Origin: Verrucomicrobiota bacterium
GTDB lineage: Bacteria > Verrucomicrobiota > Verrucomicrobiia > Limisphaerales > UBA1319
NCBI GenBank assembly: GCA_022709905.1
Contig: JAKLHY010000017.1
Span: 45,537-109,536, forward strand
Direction of reading: 5' to 3'
DNA length: 64,000 nucleotides
In this document: positions 17,016 through 25,976 of the stretch, one piece after another
How positions within the stretch are numbered: the first letter of the stretch is position 1
Layout of the letters: each line of letters opens with the position of its first letter
Notes under the pieces: model-generated
Database searches by the model: none
The model's input: only the letters and a program-made list of their open reading frames with translations
Told to the model about the DNA's origin: nothing
Position numbers and translations under genes: made by a program

Positions 17016-17291
17016 TTAAGCTGTCGCAGGTGATGTCTTGCGCCGGGCGATCCGGGCATCATATTCCTCAGCGCGCATCACGTTGGAAATATGAATGGAT
17101 CCTTCGCGCTGAATGATGGCTCCCTGGGGATTCTGCTGATTTTTGCGCACGTGTTTTTTGATCATCTTGAGCCCTTCGACGATCACCCGTTGCTTGCCGG
17201 TGAGAACGCTGAGCACGCGCCCCCGCTTGCCGCGTTCGATGCCGGCCAGCACCACGACTTCGTCGCCCTTTTTCACATGAAAATTACGCAT
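17016..17291 (-). CDS. rplX: 50S ribosomal protein uL24
   Basis: Assembly initiator of the large subunit. The 91-residue product has the KOW motif at its start ([21 protein letters not shown]) and the [14 protein letters not shown] segment. It starts 3 nt after rplN. Slightly shorter than many L24 proteins. Confidence 0.95.
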   Translation of the reverse strand: MRNFHVKKGDEVVVLAGIERGKRGRVLSVLTGKQRVIVEGLKMIKKHVRKNQQNPQGAIIQREGSIHISNVMRAEEYDARIARRKTSPATA

Positions 17292-17294
17292 AAT

Positions 17295-17660
17295 TCAAAT
17301 GACCTCCGGGGCGAGCGAGATGATTTTCATGAACTTCAAGTCGCGCAATTCGCGGGCCACCGGGCCAAAGATGCGCGTTCCGCGAGGATTTTTTTCCTTG
17401 TCGATGATCACGATGGCATTGCTGTCGAACCGCAGATAGGATCCGTCGCTGCGACGAATGGCCTTGCGGGTTCGGACGACGACGGCCATGACGACTTCGC
17501 CCTTCTTGACGGTCCCGTCCGGCGAGGCTTCCTTGACGTGGGCCTTGATGATATCTCCGACGCGGGCGTAACGCTGGTTGCGTCCCAACACCCCAATGGC
17601 CGCCGCTCGTTTGGCCCCGGTGTTGTCCGCCACATCTAGTATGGAACGAACCTGTAACAT
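17295..17660 (-). CDS. rplN: 50S ribosomal protein uL14
   Basis: Large-subunit interface protein bridging to 16S rRNA. The 121 residues begin [19 protein letters not shown] and show [21 protein letters not shown] and [23 protein letters not shown]. First gene of the spc cluster, 15 nt after rpsQ with no terminator between. Confidence 0.97.
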   Translation of the reverse strand: MLQVRSILDVADNTGAKRAAAIGVLGRNQRYARVGDIIKAHVKEASPDGTVKKGEVVMAVVVRTRKAIRRSDGSYLRFDSNAIVIIDKEKNPRGTRIFGPVARELRDLKFMKIISLAPEVI

Positions 17661-17675
17661 ATCCTTGCCTTGCTG

Positions 17676-17966
17676 CTATGCGGGCACCGGGGCGGCGCCG
17701 GTCGGACGACCGATTACCGCCACCAATCGCCAGCGTTTGGTTTTCGAAAGAGGCCGGGTTTCCTGAATGCGAACCTGATCGCCCACCTTGGCCTCTCCCT
17801 TCTCATCGTGGACGTAAAAGTTCTTGTAGGCAGTCACCACCTTCTTGAATCGCGGATGCGCGTAGCGGCGCTCGACGCGAACGACTATGGTTTTGGCCAT
17901 TTTGCTGGAGAGCACCTCGCCAACACGCTCTTTGCGATGGGACCTTGCCGATTCAACATTGGTCAT
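17676..17966 (-). CDS. rpsQ: 30S ribosomal protein uS17
   Basis: OB-fold 16S rRNA-binding protein. I place the start at the ATG 17966 (96 residues, [20 protein letters not shown]), because an upstream in-frame start at 18026 would lie inside rpmC and adds 20 non-conserved residues. Core motifs are [46 protein letters not shown] short Ala/Pro C-terminal tail is extra. Starts 10 nt after the rpmC stop. Confidence 0.95.
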   Translation of the reverse strand: MTNVESARSHRKERVGEVLSSKMAKTIVVRVERRYAHPRFKKVVTAYKNFYVHDEKGEAKVGDQVRIQETRPLSKTKRWRLVAVIGRPTGAAPVPA

Positions 17967-17976
17967 AGGCAGAACT

Positions 17977-18174
17977 CTAACGGGCCTTCTTGTGAAGAAG
18001 GCTGGTTTGGGTTTCAATACGGGCAATGTCCCGCCGCAACAGACGCAGGCGGGATGGCTTCTCCAGCTGACTGCTGGCCTTCTGTAACTTCAAGTTAAAC
18101 AATTCCTGGCGCAAATCCCGGCTTTTCGCCGCGAGTTCCGGCAGGGTCAAATCCTTCAATTCCGACATTTTCAT
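17977..18174 (-). CDS. rpmC: 50S ribosomal protein uL29
   Basis: Small helical protein at the polypeptide exit, part of the docking site for trigger factor and SRP. The 65 residues start [22 protein letters not shown] and contain the [15 protein letters not shown] family motif and RRDIARIET. Starts 11 nt after rplP. Confidence 0.95.
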   Translation of the reverse strand: MKMSELKDLTLPELAAKSRDLRQELFNLKLQKASSQLEKPSRLRLLRRDIARIETQTSLLHKKAR

Positions 18175-18185
18175 AGCCCAGTGAA

Positions 18186-18611
18186 CTACTTGCGCGCCCG
18201 ACGATGGCGCGATACAAATTTGGTCTTGATCGGCAGCTTGGTGGCTGCCAGGCGCATGGCTTCACGAGCAACGGCCTCGGGAATGCCATCGACTTCCAAA
18301 AGAATGTTGGCGGGACGAATCACCGCAACCCAAGATTCCACGGGACCTTTGCCCTTGCCCATTCGGGTTTCGAGCGGTTTCTTGGTGATGGACTTGTCCG
18401 GAAAGACCCGGATCCACATCTTGCCGCGGCGTTTCATGAACCGCGAGACCGCGACGCGCGCGGCCTCCAACTGCCGGGTATCCATCCAACAACGTTCCAG
18501 CGACTGCAAGCCATATTCCCCAAAGGCAACGGTGGCTCCGCGCGAGGCCAGGCCGGCACGGTTTCCCCGTTGGACTTTGCGATACTTGACTCTTGCGGGC
18601 ATCAAAGGCAT
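18186..18611 (-). CDS. rplP: 50S ribosomal protein uL16
   Basis: Late-assembling large-subunit protein next to the A and P sites. The 141-residue product has [13 protein letters not shown] at its start, [25 protein letters not shown] and the C-terminal [16 protein letters not shown] region. A second ATG three codons in (MPARVKYRK) could be the true start. Between rpsC and rpmC. Confidence 0.96.
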   Translation of the reverse strand: MPLMPARVKYRKVQRGNRAGLASRGATVAFGEYGLQSLERCWMDTRQLEAARVAVSRFMKRRGKMWIRVFPDKSITKKPLETRMGKGKGPVESWVAVIRPANILLEVDGIPEAVAREAMRLAATKLPIKTKFVSRHRRARK

Positions 18612-18632
18612 ATGCGTTCCTTCCGATCAAAA

Positions 18633-19316
18633 TTAACGAGCTACTGCGACCGGCGCTGTCGTCCCCACGGCCGCTGGGGTCGTCTTCTCCGGGGTTGATT
18701 CGCCGCGGCAGATCCAGCATTTCACCCCGATCTTGCCATACAAAGTCTTCGCCTCGGCGAAGCCATAATCGATATTCGCGCGAAGTGTGTGCAAGGGCAC
18801 ACGGCCTTGATGATAGAGCTCGCACCGGGCCAGTTCGGCACCGCCCAGACGGCCGGAGCACCGGATCTTGATTCCTTGCGCCCCGAAATCGATGGCCGTT
18901 TGGACTGCCTTCTTCATGGCTCGGCGGAAGGAGATGCGGCGCTCCAACTGCATGGCGACGTTTTCCGCCACCAATTGAGCATCGATCTCAGGACTCTTGA
19001 CCTCCTGAATATCCACATAAATCTCCTTGCCGGTCATCTTGCTCAGTTCTTCCTTGAGCTTGTCAATCTCCGCGCCCTTTCGTCCGATCACAACACCGGG
19101 ACGGGCCGTAAAGATGGTAATGCGACAGCGGTTAGCGGCCCGTTCGATGACGATTTTGGGGACGGACGCCGCTTCGAGCTTGCTCTTCAGGATCTGCCGG
19201 ATCTTGCAGTCCTCCACCAGAAAACGCCCGAAATCCCTCTTCTCAGCAAACCAGCGAGATCGCCAGTCCTTGTTCAGAGAAATTCGCAAGCCGATAGGAT
19301 TGGTTTTTTGGCCCAT
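18633..19316 (-). CDS. rpsC: 30S ribosomal protein uS3
   Basis: Forms the mRNA entry channel with uS4 and uS5. The start is set at the ATG 19316 (227 residues, [12 protein letters not shown]), the family start; the longer frame would overlap rplV more. A KH type 2 domain (about 38-107, [16 protein letters not shown]) and the C-terminal S3 domain ([29 protein letters not shown]) are plain. A short Ala/Thr/Val tail follows. The ATG overlaps nothing and lies 5 nt after the rplV stop. Confidence 0.96.
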   Translation of the reverse strand: MGQKTNPIGLRISLNKDWRSRWFAEKRDFGRFLVEDCKIRQILKSKLEAASVPKIVIERAANRCRITIFTARPGVVIGRKGAEIDKLKEELSKMTGKEIYVDIQEVKSPEIDAQLVAENVAMQLERRISFRRAMKKAVQTAIDFGAQGIKIRCSGRLGGAELARCELYHQGRVPLHTLRANIDYGFAEAKTLYGKIGVKCWICRGESTPEKTTPAAVGTTAPVAVAR

Positions 19317-19321
19317 AGGAA

Positions 19322-19654
19322 TTATTGGTCTGACAACACGATTCTGATCTGGCAACTCCGCTTCAGGATGGGTCCGGCGGAGCCACGCGCTTTCGGAACA
19401 AATCGCTTCATGGTGGGTCCCGGGCCGGTGGTGGCCTCTTTGACGCGCAAGGTTTCGCCTTTGGCGCCCTGGTTGTTTTCCGCGTTGGCAATGGCGGACT
19501 TGAGGGTCTTCGCCACTAATCGGGCGGACTTGCCGGATTCCATCGTCAAGGCGGCATGAGCAGCCAAGGCAGGGAGGCCTTGGATCTGCTTGGTTACCTG
19601 CCGGACCTTCTGGGCCGACATCCGAACGTATCGAGTAACAGCTTGCACTTCCAT
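19322..19654 (-). CDS. rplV: 50S ribosomal protein uL22
   Basis: Lines the exit tunnel with its long beta hairpin. The 110 residues include [20 protein letters not shown], the helix with [17 protein letters not shown], and the tip region [23 protein letters not shown]. Follows rpsS by 6 nt. Confidence 0.95.
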   Translation of the reverse strand: MEVQAVTRYVRMSAQKVRQVTKQIQGLPALAAHAALTMESGKSARLVAKTLKSAIANAENNQGAKGETLRVKEATTGPGPTMKRFVPKARGSAGPILKRSCQIRIVLSDQ

Positions 19655-19660
19655 AGGAAC

Positions 19661-19942
19661 TTACTTGGCTTCCGCCTTGGCGGTGTGGGCGCCGTGTTTC
19701 TTAAAGGTGCGCGTCAGGGCGAACTCGCCCAAGCGGTGCCCCACCATGTTTTCGGTGACAAAGACTGGCAAGAACGTCTTGCCGTTATGCACGTTAAAGG
19801 TGTGCCCGACAAAATCAGGGGTAATCATTGAACGGCGCGACCAGGTCTTGATCGGTTTCTTGGTGTTCGCCGCGTTCAGCTTGAGGATCTTGTCCATCAA
19901 GCATACGTCCACAAAAGGACCTTTCTTAATTGATCGTCCCAT
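19661..19942 (-). CDS. rpsS: 30S ribosomal protein uS19
   Basis: Head protein that pairs with uS13. The 93-residue product starts [12 protein letters not shown] and has [23 protein letters not shown] and [19 protein letters not shown]. Starts 7 nt after rplB. Confidence 0.97.
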   Translation of the reverse strand: MGRSIKKGPFVDVCLMDKILKLNAANTKKPIKTWSRRSMITPDFVGHTFNVHNGKTFLPVFVTENMVGHRLGEFALTRTFKKHGAHTAKAEAK

Positions 19943-19949
19943 AGTTCAC

Positions 19950-20795
19950 CTATTTCTGCTTCATCGGCCGTCCGTCACGCCGCACAACAATGAAACGGTT
20001 GGAATATTTCTTCTTTTTCCGAGTCTTATAGCCTTTGGTGATGACGCCCCAGGGAGTCACCGGATGCCCGCCCCCTGAAGTCTTGCCTGCTCCACCGCCC
20101 ATTGGATGGTCGACTGGATTCTTGGCGACGCCGCGGCTTAAGGGATGAACACCCAAATGCCGGTTGCGCCCCGCCTTCCCCAGCACGACATTCTCATGAT
20201 CTGTATTGCCAACCTGCCCGATCGTGGCAAAGCAGTTCTCGTCCACCTTGCGGATCTCCCCGGAAGGGAGGCGGATCAGGGCATGACCCTCGTCCCGAGA
20301 CATCAGCGTGGCCGCGGCGCCCGCCGATCGAACCATCTGGCCTCCCTTGCCCGGACTGAGCTCGATATTATGCACGGACATTCCGGCGGGAATCATCTTT
20401 AAGGGCAGCGCGTTGCCAATCTCCGGCGGAGCGCTGGAACCACTCATCAGCCGCGCACCCACTTGGAGTCCATTCGGGGCAAGAATGTAAGCCTTCTCGC
20501 CGTCCTTATACTCCAATAAAGCCAGACGGGCTGATCGCAGGGGATCGTATTCGATCGCGACAACTTTTGCCTCGATTCCCATCTTGCGACGCTTAAAATC
20601 GACGATGCGAATGCGCTGTTTGTGCCCCCCTCCTCGTCCGCGACAGGTCACCCGACCGTAGCAATTCCGGCCGCCGGTTTTCTTGCGAATCATGACCAGC
20701 CGTTTTTCCGGCTTGGCCTTGGTGATCTCCTCGAAGGAGGACACCGTCAGATATCGGGTCGAAGGAGTAAGAGGACGAAATGTCTTGACTGGCAT
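19950..20795 (-). CDS. rplB: 50S ribosomal protein uL2
   Basis: Central large-subunit protein needed for peptidyl-transferase assembly. The 281 residues begin [18 protein letters not shown]; recognisable parts are [22 protein letters not shown], the SH3-like domain and the C-terminal [21 protein letters not shown] with its conserved His. The usual length of about 275 is kept. Starts 10 nt after rplW. Confidence 0.97.
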   Translation of the reverse strand: MPVKTFRPLTPSTRYLTVSSFEEITKAKPEKRLVMIRKKTGGRNCYGRVTCRGRGGGHKQRIRIVDFKRRKMGIEAKVVAIEYDPLRSARLALLEYKDGEKAYILAPNGLQVGARLMSGSSAPPEIGNALPLKMIPAGMSVHNIELSPGKGGQMVRSAGAAATLMSRDEGHALIRLPSGEIRKVDENCFATIGQVGNTDHENVVLGKAGRNRHLGVHPLSRGVAKNPVDHPMGGGAGKTSGGGHPVTPWGVITKGYKTRKKKKYSNRFIVVRRDGRPMKQK

Positions 20796-20805
20796 AGTAA
20801 CCTCG

Positions 20806-21087
20806 TTATGTCAGGCTGATTTTGTCGCCTTCTTTCAGTGTGACAATCGCCTTTTTCCAATCGGGAGAAAAGCCGGCCTGACGTGTCATTTGACGTCGCG
20901 CCTTGCCGTGAACATGGGTGGTGTTGACCTTCAGCACCTTGACATTGAAGAGTTCCTGGACCGCGTGGCGGATTTGGGTCTTGGTGGCGCGAGGATCGGC
21001 GACGACCGTGTATTGATTGTAGCGCTCGGATTGGAGCGTGCCCTTTTCGCTGACTCGGACGGTTTTGATGATTTCAAATGGGTTCAT
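20806..21087 (-). CDS. rplW: 50S ribosomal protein uL23
   Basis: Exit-site protein and main docking point of trigger factor. The 93-residue sequence has the L23 fold with [26 protein letters not shown] and [22 protein letters not shown]. Starts 10 nt after rplD. Confidence 0.95.
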   Translation of the reverse strand: MNPFEIIKTVRVSEKGTLQSERYNQYTVVADPRATKTQIRHAVQELFNVKVLKVNTTHVHGKARRQMTRQAGFSPDWKKAIVTLKEGDKISLT

Positions 21088-21097
21088 GTGGCCACCG

Positions 21098-21721
21098 TTA
21101 GTTCATCAGACGTTGTTCCAGCTGGCTGAAGGCCGACCGCGTGAATAGAAGCTTATCATAGCGCAGCACCTGGTAGGTGTTTAAAGAATGACTCGAGGTC
21201 AGTTCGATGCCCGGAAGGTTGCGAATGGACAGGGCCAGATTCGAGTTGAGATCCTGGGTCACGACCAACACGGAGCCTTTCAGCTGCAGCGCACTGAGCA
21301 ACCGGGCCATTTCCTTGGTCTTGGGTGCGGCGATCGCCAGTTCTTCGACGACCACAACATCGCCTGCCTGCAACCGGGAGCTGATAGCCTTGCGAATGGC
21401 CAGTTGCCTGGCGCTCTTGTTGACTCGCTTCTCGAAATCGCGCGGTTTGGGGCCAAACACCACTCCGCCTCCCCGCCACAAGGGCGAGGCAAAAGATCCA
21501 GATCGAGCGCGGCCGGTCCCTTTTTGTCGCCAGGGTTTCTTTCCGGTGCCGTTGACCTCGCCCATTGTTTTGGTGCAAGCCGTGCCCTGGCGCTGCGCCG
21601 CCCGGTAGGCAACGATAGTCTCGTGCACAGCCTGGGTTCCTTTTCGATTTTCAACGATCGGAAACTGGACTTCCAGTTCACCGGTATCTCGGCCTTGCTG
21701 GTCTTTGACGATCAACTTCAT
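21098..21721 (-). CDS. rplD: 50S ribosomal protein uL4
   Basis: Tunnel-wall protein; in E. coli also the repressor of the S10 operon. The 207-residue product has the arginine/glycine tunnel loop (GTGKKPWRQKGTGRARSGSFASPLWRGGGVVFGPKPR, about 58-95) and the C-terminal domain ending in the NTYQVLRYDKLLFTRSA strand. Starts 12 nt after rplC. Confidence 0.96.
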   Translation of the reverse strand: MKLIVKDQQGRDTGELEVQFPIVENRKGTQAVHETIVAYRAAQRQGTACTKTMGEVNGTGKKPWRQKGTGRARSGSFASPLWRGGGVVFGPKPRDFEKRVNKSARQLAIRKAISSRLQAGDVVVVEELAIAAPKTKEMARLLSALQLKGSVLVVTQDLNSNLALSIRNLPGIELTSSHSLNTYQVLRYDKLLFTRSAFSQLEQRLMN

Positions 21722-21733
21722 GGTGCGTAAAGG

Positions 21734-22387
21734 TTAGGATTTGCTGTTGACCGGGGCTTTCGGCATTTTCTTTGCGGCGCGAATCAGGACGTAGTCTCCC
21801 TCGGCCCCTGGGATGGCGCCTTTGATCAACAGGACCTGATCGGCTTCCCGGACCTGGATAATCTCGAGGTTGAGCGTGGTCCGTTTAACCTGGCCCATGT
21901 GTCCCGGCATGCGCATACCTCGCATGACCGTTCCCGGAAACAAACGCTGGCCGATAGCGCCGGATCGACGATGCCACCCCTTGGCGCCATGCGTGGAGTC
22001 GCCCCCGGCGAACCGATGGCGCTTAACCACGCCCTCAAATCCACGGCCCTTGGTGGTGCCGATGGCATCCACAAAATCGCCTTTGGCAAACACGTTGACT
22101 CCGACGACATCTCCCGGTTTGACGGTCAGTTCGAAATCGCGAAATTCCTTGATTTTCTTGACAGGCGAGGCGTTGTGTTTGCGGAAATGGCCGCTCAAAG
22201 GCCGGTTCACCCGCTGGGACTTCTGATCTTCAAAGCCCAACTGCACAGCATTATAGCCGTCGGAATCGATCGTTTTACACTGAATGACCCGGTTGGGTCC
22301 GGCGAGGACCACCGTGACCGGAACGACCACGCCCTGGTCCGTATAGACGCGCGTGTGCCCGAGTTTCTTGCCGATCAGTCCAATCAT
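21734..22387 (-). CDS. rplC: 50S ribosomal protein uL3
   Basis: Early assembly protein reaching the peptidyl-transferase centre. The start is set at the ATG 22387 (217 residues, MIGLIGKKLGHTRVYT), which matches the family; a start at 22414 would overlap rpsJ. Core signatures FAKGDFVDAIGTTKGRGFEGVVKRH and PGTVMRGMRMPGHMGQVK are present, the latter with the conserved glutamine at the tip. Starts 4 nt after rpsJ. Confidence 0.96.
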   Translation of the reverse strand: MIGLIGKKLGHTRVYTDQGVVVPVTVVLAGPNRVIQCKTIDSDGYNAVQLGFEDQKSQRVNRPLSGHFRKHNASPVKKIKEFRDFELTVKPGDVVGVNVFAKGDFVDAIGTTKGRGFEGVVKRHRFAGGDSTHGAKGWHRRSGAIGQRLFPGTVMRGMRMPGHMGQVKRTTLNLEIIQVREADQVLLIKGAIPGAEGDYVLIRAAKKMPKAPVNSKS

Positions 22388-22391
22388 AGCG

Positions 22392-22700
22392 CTAGATTTT
22401 GATGGTAATGTCAACCCCGGCCGGAAGGTTGAGCTTCTTCAGTTCGTCCACCGTCTTGGCCGTGGGATCGATGATATCGAGCAACCGCTTATGAGTGCGC
22501 TGTTCAAAGGTCTCCTGGGATTTTTTGTCCGCATGCGGAGAGCGCTGAACGGTAAAACGTTCCACTCGCGTCGGGAGAGGGATTGGTCCCGCCACCCGCG
22601 CCCCGGTGCGCTTCACAGTCTCGACGATTTCGTGGGCTGACTGATCGATGACCCGATGGTCAAAGGCCTTCAGCCGAATTCGAATACGTTGTCCAGCCAT
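22392..22700 (-). CDS. rpsJ: 30S ribosomal protein uS10 (NusE)
   Basis: Small-subunit head protein, also the NusG partner that couples transcription and translation. The 102 residues begin [54 protein letters not shown] follows. First gene of the S10 cluster, 29 nt after fusA. No tuf gene lies between fusA and rpsJ; the only tuf in the window is at 37549-38733. Confidence 0.97.
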   Translation of the reverse strand: MAGQRIRIRLKAFDHRVIDQSAHEIVETVKRTGARVAGPIPLPTRVERFTVQRSPHADKKSQETFEQRTHKRLLDIIDPTAKTVDELKKLNLPAGVDITIKI

Positions 22701-22729
22701 AACTAAAACCTCGGTTGCCTGCTCTTTTG

Positions 22730-24907
22730 CTAACTGCGACTCGGTTTGGAGTCTGTTTGATCCAAAATGTTTTCCAGGACACTACTGGGCACCTGCTCAA
22801 AATGAGAAGGTTCCATCGAATAGGAGGCGCGACCCTTGGATAACGAGCGGATGGCGGTTGCATAGCCGAATAGCTCGGCCAGCGGCACCTGGGCATGCAC
22901 GGCGGTCGCCTGGTTCTTTGCCTCGATATGCTGAATTCGACCTCGCCGGCGATTCAGATCCCCCATCAAATCGCCCTGATACTCGTCCGGGGTGGTCAAT
23001 TCCACCTTCATCACCGGTTCCAGCAATATGGGACCGGCCTTTTTCGCGGCGTCCTTCAGGGCGAAAATACCTGCCATCTTAAAGGCCAATTCACTCGAAT
23101 CAACCTCGTGGAAACTCCCATCGACGATGCTGATCTTCAGATCCACCATGGGATAGCCCGCCAGCACGCCGCCAGCCAGAGCTTCGCGAATTCCATCGGT
23201 AATGGCCGGAATATATTCCTTGGGGACCACGCCGCCGACAATCTCGTTCTCGATTTCAATCCCCTTGCCCCGCGTGTTGGGCTGCACCGTGATGCAAGCA
23301 TGCCCGTATTGACCACGGCCACCGGACTGCCGAATAAACTTGCCTTCGCCCTCGGCAGGCTTTGTTAATGTCTCCCGGTAGGCAATTTGGGGCGCTCCGG
23401 CATTGGCATCAACCTTGAACTCGCGGAAAAGGCGGTCTCGTATGATCTCGAGATGCAACTCTCCCATCCCGGCAATGATCAATTGTCCGGTTTCGTCGTT
23501 GGTGAAACAGCGAAAGGTTGGATCCTCTTCCGAGAGGCGCTGGAGCCCGGTGCTGAGTTTGTCGCGATCCGCTTTGGTCTTGGGTTCAACGGCCATGGAG
23601 ATGACCGGTTCGGGGAACGTGGGAGGCTCCAGGAGCACCGGACGCTGCTCATTGCAGATCGTGTCACCGGTACGGATCTCTTTCAAGCCCACCAGCGCGG
23701 CAATATCCCCCGCGTAAACCGTTTCGACCTCAATCCGTTTGTCCGCCTGGATCATCATGACCCGGTTGACACGCTCTCGACGGCCGGTTCGAGGATTGTA
23801 AATCAGTTCGCCCTTCCGCAACTGGCCCTGATAAACACGGAAAAAGACGAGTTTACCGACAAATGGATCGCTCCAGAGTTTGAACGCCAGGGCGCAAAAC
23901 TTGCCCTGATCTTCCGACTTCACCTGAATCTGCTTGTCGGGTTCGGCGGGATCCTGGCCCATAACGTCCGCGATATCCATGGGGGACGGGAGATAATCAA
24001 TGATGGCATCCACCAATGGCTGCACGCCTCGTTTCTTGAATGCAGATCCACAGAGAACGGGCACCAACTCATTCCGGCAGGTCAAGCGGCGTATGGCTTG
24101 CTTGAGCACCAGGGGCTCGATGGGCTTGTCTTCGATGACGAGTTCGGCAATCTGATCATCTTTGTCCGCAACGGCAGCCACCAAGTCCCGAAGGGCCTGG
24201 CGCGCGGATTCCTGAAGATCGGCAGGTATCTCCTGAATCTCGTAGCGCATCCCCATCTCATCCGCCTCGTCATAAACGATGGCTCTCTGATTGACGATAT
24301 CGATGATGCCGCGCAGATGGTCCTCTTTGCCAATGGGCAAGGCAACGGGATGGGCATAGGCTCCGAGCTTGCGCCGCATCTCGGAGACCGCATTCTCAAA
24401 GTTGGCTCCGGTTCGGTCCATCTTGTTGATGAACGCGATACGAGGCACGTTATACTTTGTGGCCTGGCGCCAGACCGTCTCGGACTGGGGTTGAACCCCG
24501 GCCACGCCGCAGAATACCGCCACGGCGCCGTCCAGGACGCGCATCGACCTTTCCACTTCGGCGGTAAAATCCACGTGGCCGGGCGTGTCGATGATGTTGA
24601 TGCGGTGGGGGACCGCTGGATAAAGCTTGGGAAGGGGTTCTTCCTTTTGAGACCAATAGCAGGTGATAGCCGCCGAGGTAATGGTGATTCCTCGCTCGCG
24701 CTCCTGTTCCATCCAGTCGGTAACGGTGTTGCCGTCATCGACATCGCCCATCTTATGGATCAAGCCGGTGTAAAACAGAATGCGCTCGGTCGTGGTGGTC
24801 TTGCCGGCGTCAATGTGCGCGGCGACACCAATATTGCGTGTATGTTCCAGCGCATATTGGCGACCGGAAGTACTGCCAGATTTTTTCTTTTCAGCAACCA
24901 CTTGCAT
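22730..24907 (-). CDS. fusA: elongation factor G
   Basis: GTPase that drives translocation. The 725-residue protein starts [39 protein letters not shown]; the P-loop is at about 30-37, switch I has [19 protein letters not shown] and NKMD complete the G domain. Domains II-V follow in order, ending with the [28 protein letters not shown] region of domain V. The first 20 residues are a basic extension. It lies in the str cluster after rpsG, but a good terminator stands in the 71-nt gap before it. Confidence 0.97.
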   Translation of the reverse strand: MQVVAEKKKSGSTSGRQYALEHTRNIGVAAHIDAGKTTTTERILFYTGLIHKMGDVDDGNTVTDWMEQERERGITITSAAITCYWSQKEEPLPKLYPAVPHRINIIDTPGHVDFTAEVERSMRVLDGAVAVFCGVAGVQPQSETVWRQATKYNVPRIAFINKMDRTGANFENAVSEMRRKLGAYAHPVALPIGKEDHLRGIIDIVNQRAIVYDEADEMGMRYEIQEIPADLQESARQALRDLVAAVADKDDQIAELVIEDKPIEPLVLKQAIRRLTCRNELVPVLCGSAFKKRGVQPLVDAIIDYLPSPMDIADVMGQDPAEPDKQIQVKSEDQGKFCALAFKLWSDPFVGKLVFFRVYQGQLRKGELIYNPRTGRRERVNRVMMIQADKRIEVETVYAGDIAALVGLKEIRTGDTICNEQRPVLLEPPTFPEPVISMAVEPKTKADRDKLSTGLQRLSEEDPTFRCFTNDETGQLIIAGMGELHLEIIRDRLFREFKVDANAGAPQIAYRETLTKPAEGEGKFIRQSGGRGQYGHACITVQPNTRGKGIEIENEIVGGVVPKEYIPAITDGIREALAGGVLAGYPMVDLKISIVDGSFHEVDSSELAFKMAGIFALKDAAKKAGPILLEPVMKVELTTPDEYQGDLMGDLNRRRGRIQHIEAKNQATAVHAQVPLAELFGYATAIRSLSKGRASYSMEPSHFEQVPSSVLENILDQTDSKPSRS

Positions 24908-24925
24908 GTAATCGATATTCTACGG

Positions 24926-24964
24926 ACAAAAAGACGCCCCGCTTGCTGCGGCTTACGGGGCGTC
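24926..24964 (-). terminator. intercistronic terminator or attenuator between rpsG and fusA
   Basis: On the minus strand GACGCCCCG and CGGGGCGTC form a perfect 9-bp stem with a 14-nt loop, directly followed by TTTTTG. It lies 14 nt after the rpsG stop and 21 nt before the fusA ATG. It fits a rho-independent terminator, which would uncouple rpsL-rpsG from fusA unless partly read through. Confidence 0.72.
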
Positions 24965-24978
24965 CTCCTCAAAACCAT

Positions 24979-25452
24979 TTACCACCGGAAATGGGCGAAA
25001 GCCTTGTTGGCTTGCGCCATCTTATGCACGTCATCCCGTTTCCGGATGGCGTTGCCCGTCCCCTGGGCCGCCTCCAGAATCTCGGCGGCCAGGGCTTCCT
25101 GCATGGGCATGCCCTTCCGCGCGTCGGCGAAATCCACTATCCAGCGCACCGCGAGCGATAGCTGGCGGTCGATCGGGACCTCGAGCGGGACCTGGTAAGT
25201 CGCCCCGCCGACACGCCGGGACTTGACTTCCAGACGCGGCTTGGCGTTGTCCACAGCCCGTTGGAGAACCTCCAACGGATCGGCCTTGGCCTGTTTGGTC
25301 GCAATCTGATCGAGCGACCCGTATACAATCCGCTGCGCGACACTTTTCTTGCCCCAGCGCATGACGGTGTTGACCAAACGTGTGACCAGAGGACTGTGAA
25401 ACTTGGTATCCTCCGGCACTTCTCTTTTGACTGCGCGACGACGACGAGACAT
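24979..25452 (-). CDS. rpsG: 30S ribosomal protein uS7
   Basis: Head-assembly protein; in E. coli represses the str operon. The 157-residue product starts MSRRRRAVKREVPEDTKFHSPLVTRLVNTVM and has KPRLEVKSRRVGGATYQVP and the C-terminal RKRDDVHKMAQANKAFAHFRW. Starts 11 nt after rpsL. Confidence 0.97.
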   Translation of the reverse strand: MSRRRRAVKREVPEDTKFHSPLVTRLVNTVMRWGKKSVAQRIVYGSLDQIATKQAKADPLEVLQRAVDNAKPRLEVKSRRVGGATYQVPLEVPIDRQLSLAVRWIVDFADARKGMPMQEALAAEILEAAQGTGNAIRKRDDVHKMAQANKAFAHFRW

Positions 25453-25463
25453 AAAACTCTAAG

Positions 25464-25868
25464 TTAAGCCTGGGGTTTTGCGGCGGCAGCCTTGGCGACC
25501 TTGGGCCGTTTCACTCCATATTTCGAGCGGCTGACGCGGCGTTTCTCCACGCCGGTGGCGTCCAGCGTGCCGCGGACGATGTGATAACGCACGCCGGGCA
25601 AATCCTTCACGCGCCCGCCCCGCACCAGCACGATGGAGTGCTCTTGCAGGCTGTGACCTTCGTCGGGAATGTAAGCGATCACTTCATACCCGTTGGACAG
25701 TCGCACCTTCGCGACCTTGCGCATCGCGGAATTTGGTTTCTTGGGCGTGCGTGTCATGACCTGCAGGCAAACCCCGCGGCGATACGGCGATGACTCCAAG
25801 GCCGGCGCCTTGGATTTGTACCGCAATTTATTGCGCCCTTTGCGGACCAGCTGGTTAATCGTTGGCAT
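25464..25868 (-). CDS. rpsL: 30S ribosomal protein uS12
   Basis: Decoding-centre protein. The 134 residues start [15 protein letters not shown]; the streptomycin-related loops [11 protein letters not shown] (Lys at about 42-43) and [11 protein letters not shown] (about 86-96) both have the drug-sensitive type residues. The last 10 residues are an Ala/Lys-rich tail. First gene of the str part, 108 nt downstream of rpoC, preceded by a candidate promoter. Confidence 0.97.
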   Translation of the reverse strand: MPTINQLVRKGRNKLRYKSKAPALESSPYRRGVCLQVMTRTPKKPNSAMRKVAKVRLSNGYEVIAYIPDEGHSLQEHSIVLVRGGRVKDLPGVRYHIVRGTLDATGVEKRRVSRSKYGVKRPKVAKAAAAKPQA

Positions 25869-25924
25869 TCGTAATTTCGTCCAGTTTCAAACCTTTTCCA
25901 CCCTCGCGGGGAAAGGGAGTGCGG

Positions 25925-25952
25925 ATACTAACAAACGCACCGTCGGTTGCAA
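25925..25952 (-). promoter_or_regulatory. candidate promoter upstream of rpsL
   Basis: In the rpoC-rpsL gap the minus strand has TTGCAA, a 16-nt spacer and TAGTAT, about 57 nt before the rpsL ATG. The match to a sigma-70 type promoter is fair (4 of 6 at each box), so this is a suggestion only. Confidence 0.38.
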
Positions 25953-25976
25953 CAAGTATTTCAAAAATATTTTCTA

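Noticed and set aside
24933..24964. The rpsG-fusA stem as a plus-strand terminator
   Set aside because: No plus-strand gene is upstream and the T run is on the minus-strand side.
23387..25198. 603-residue open frame on the plus strand
   Set aside because: Antisense to fusA and rpsG and runs across the terminator between them; no family features.
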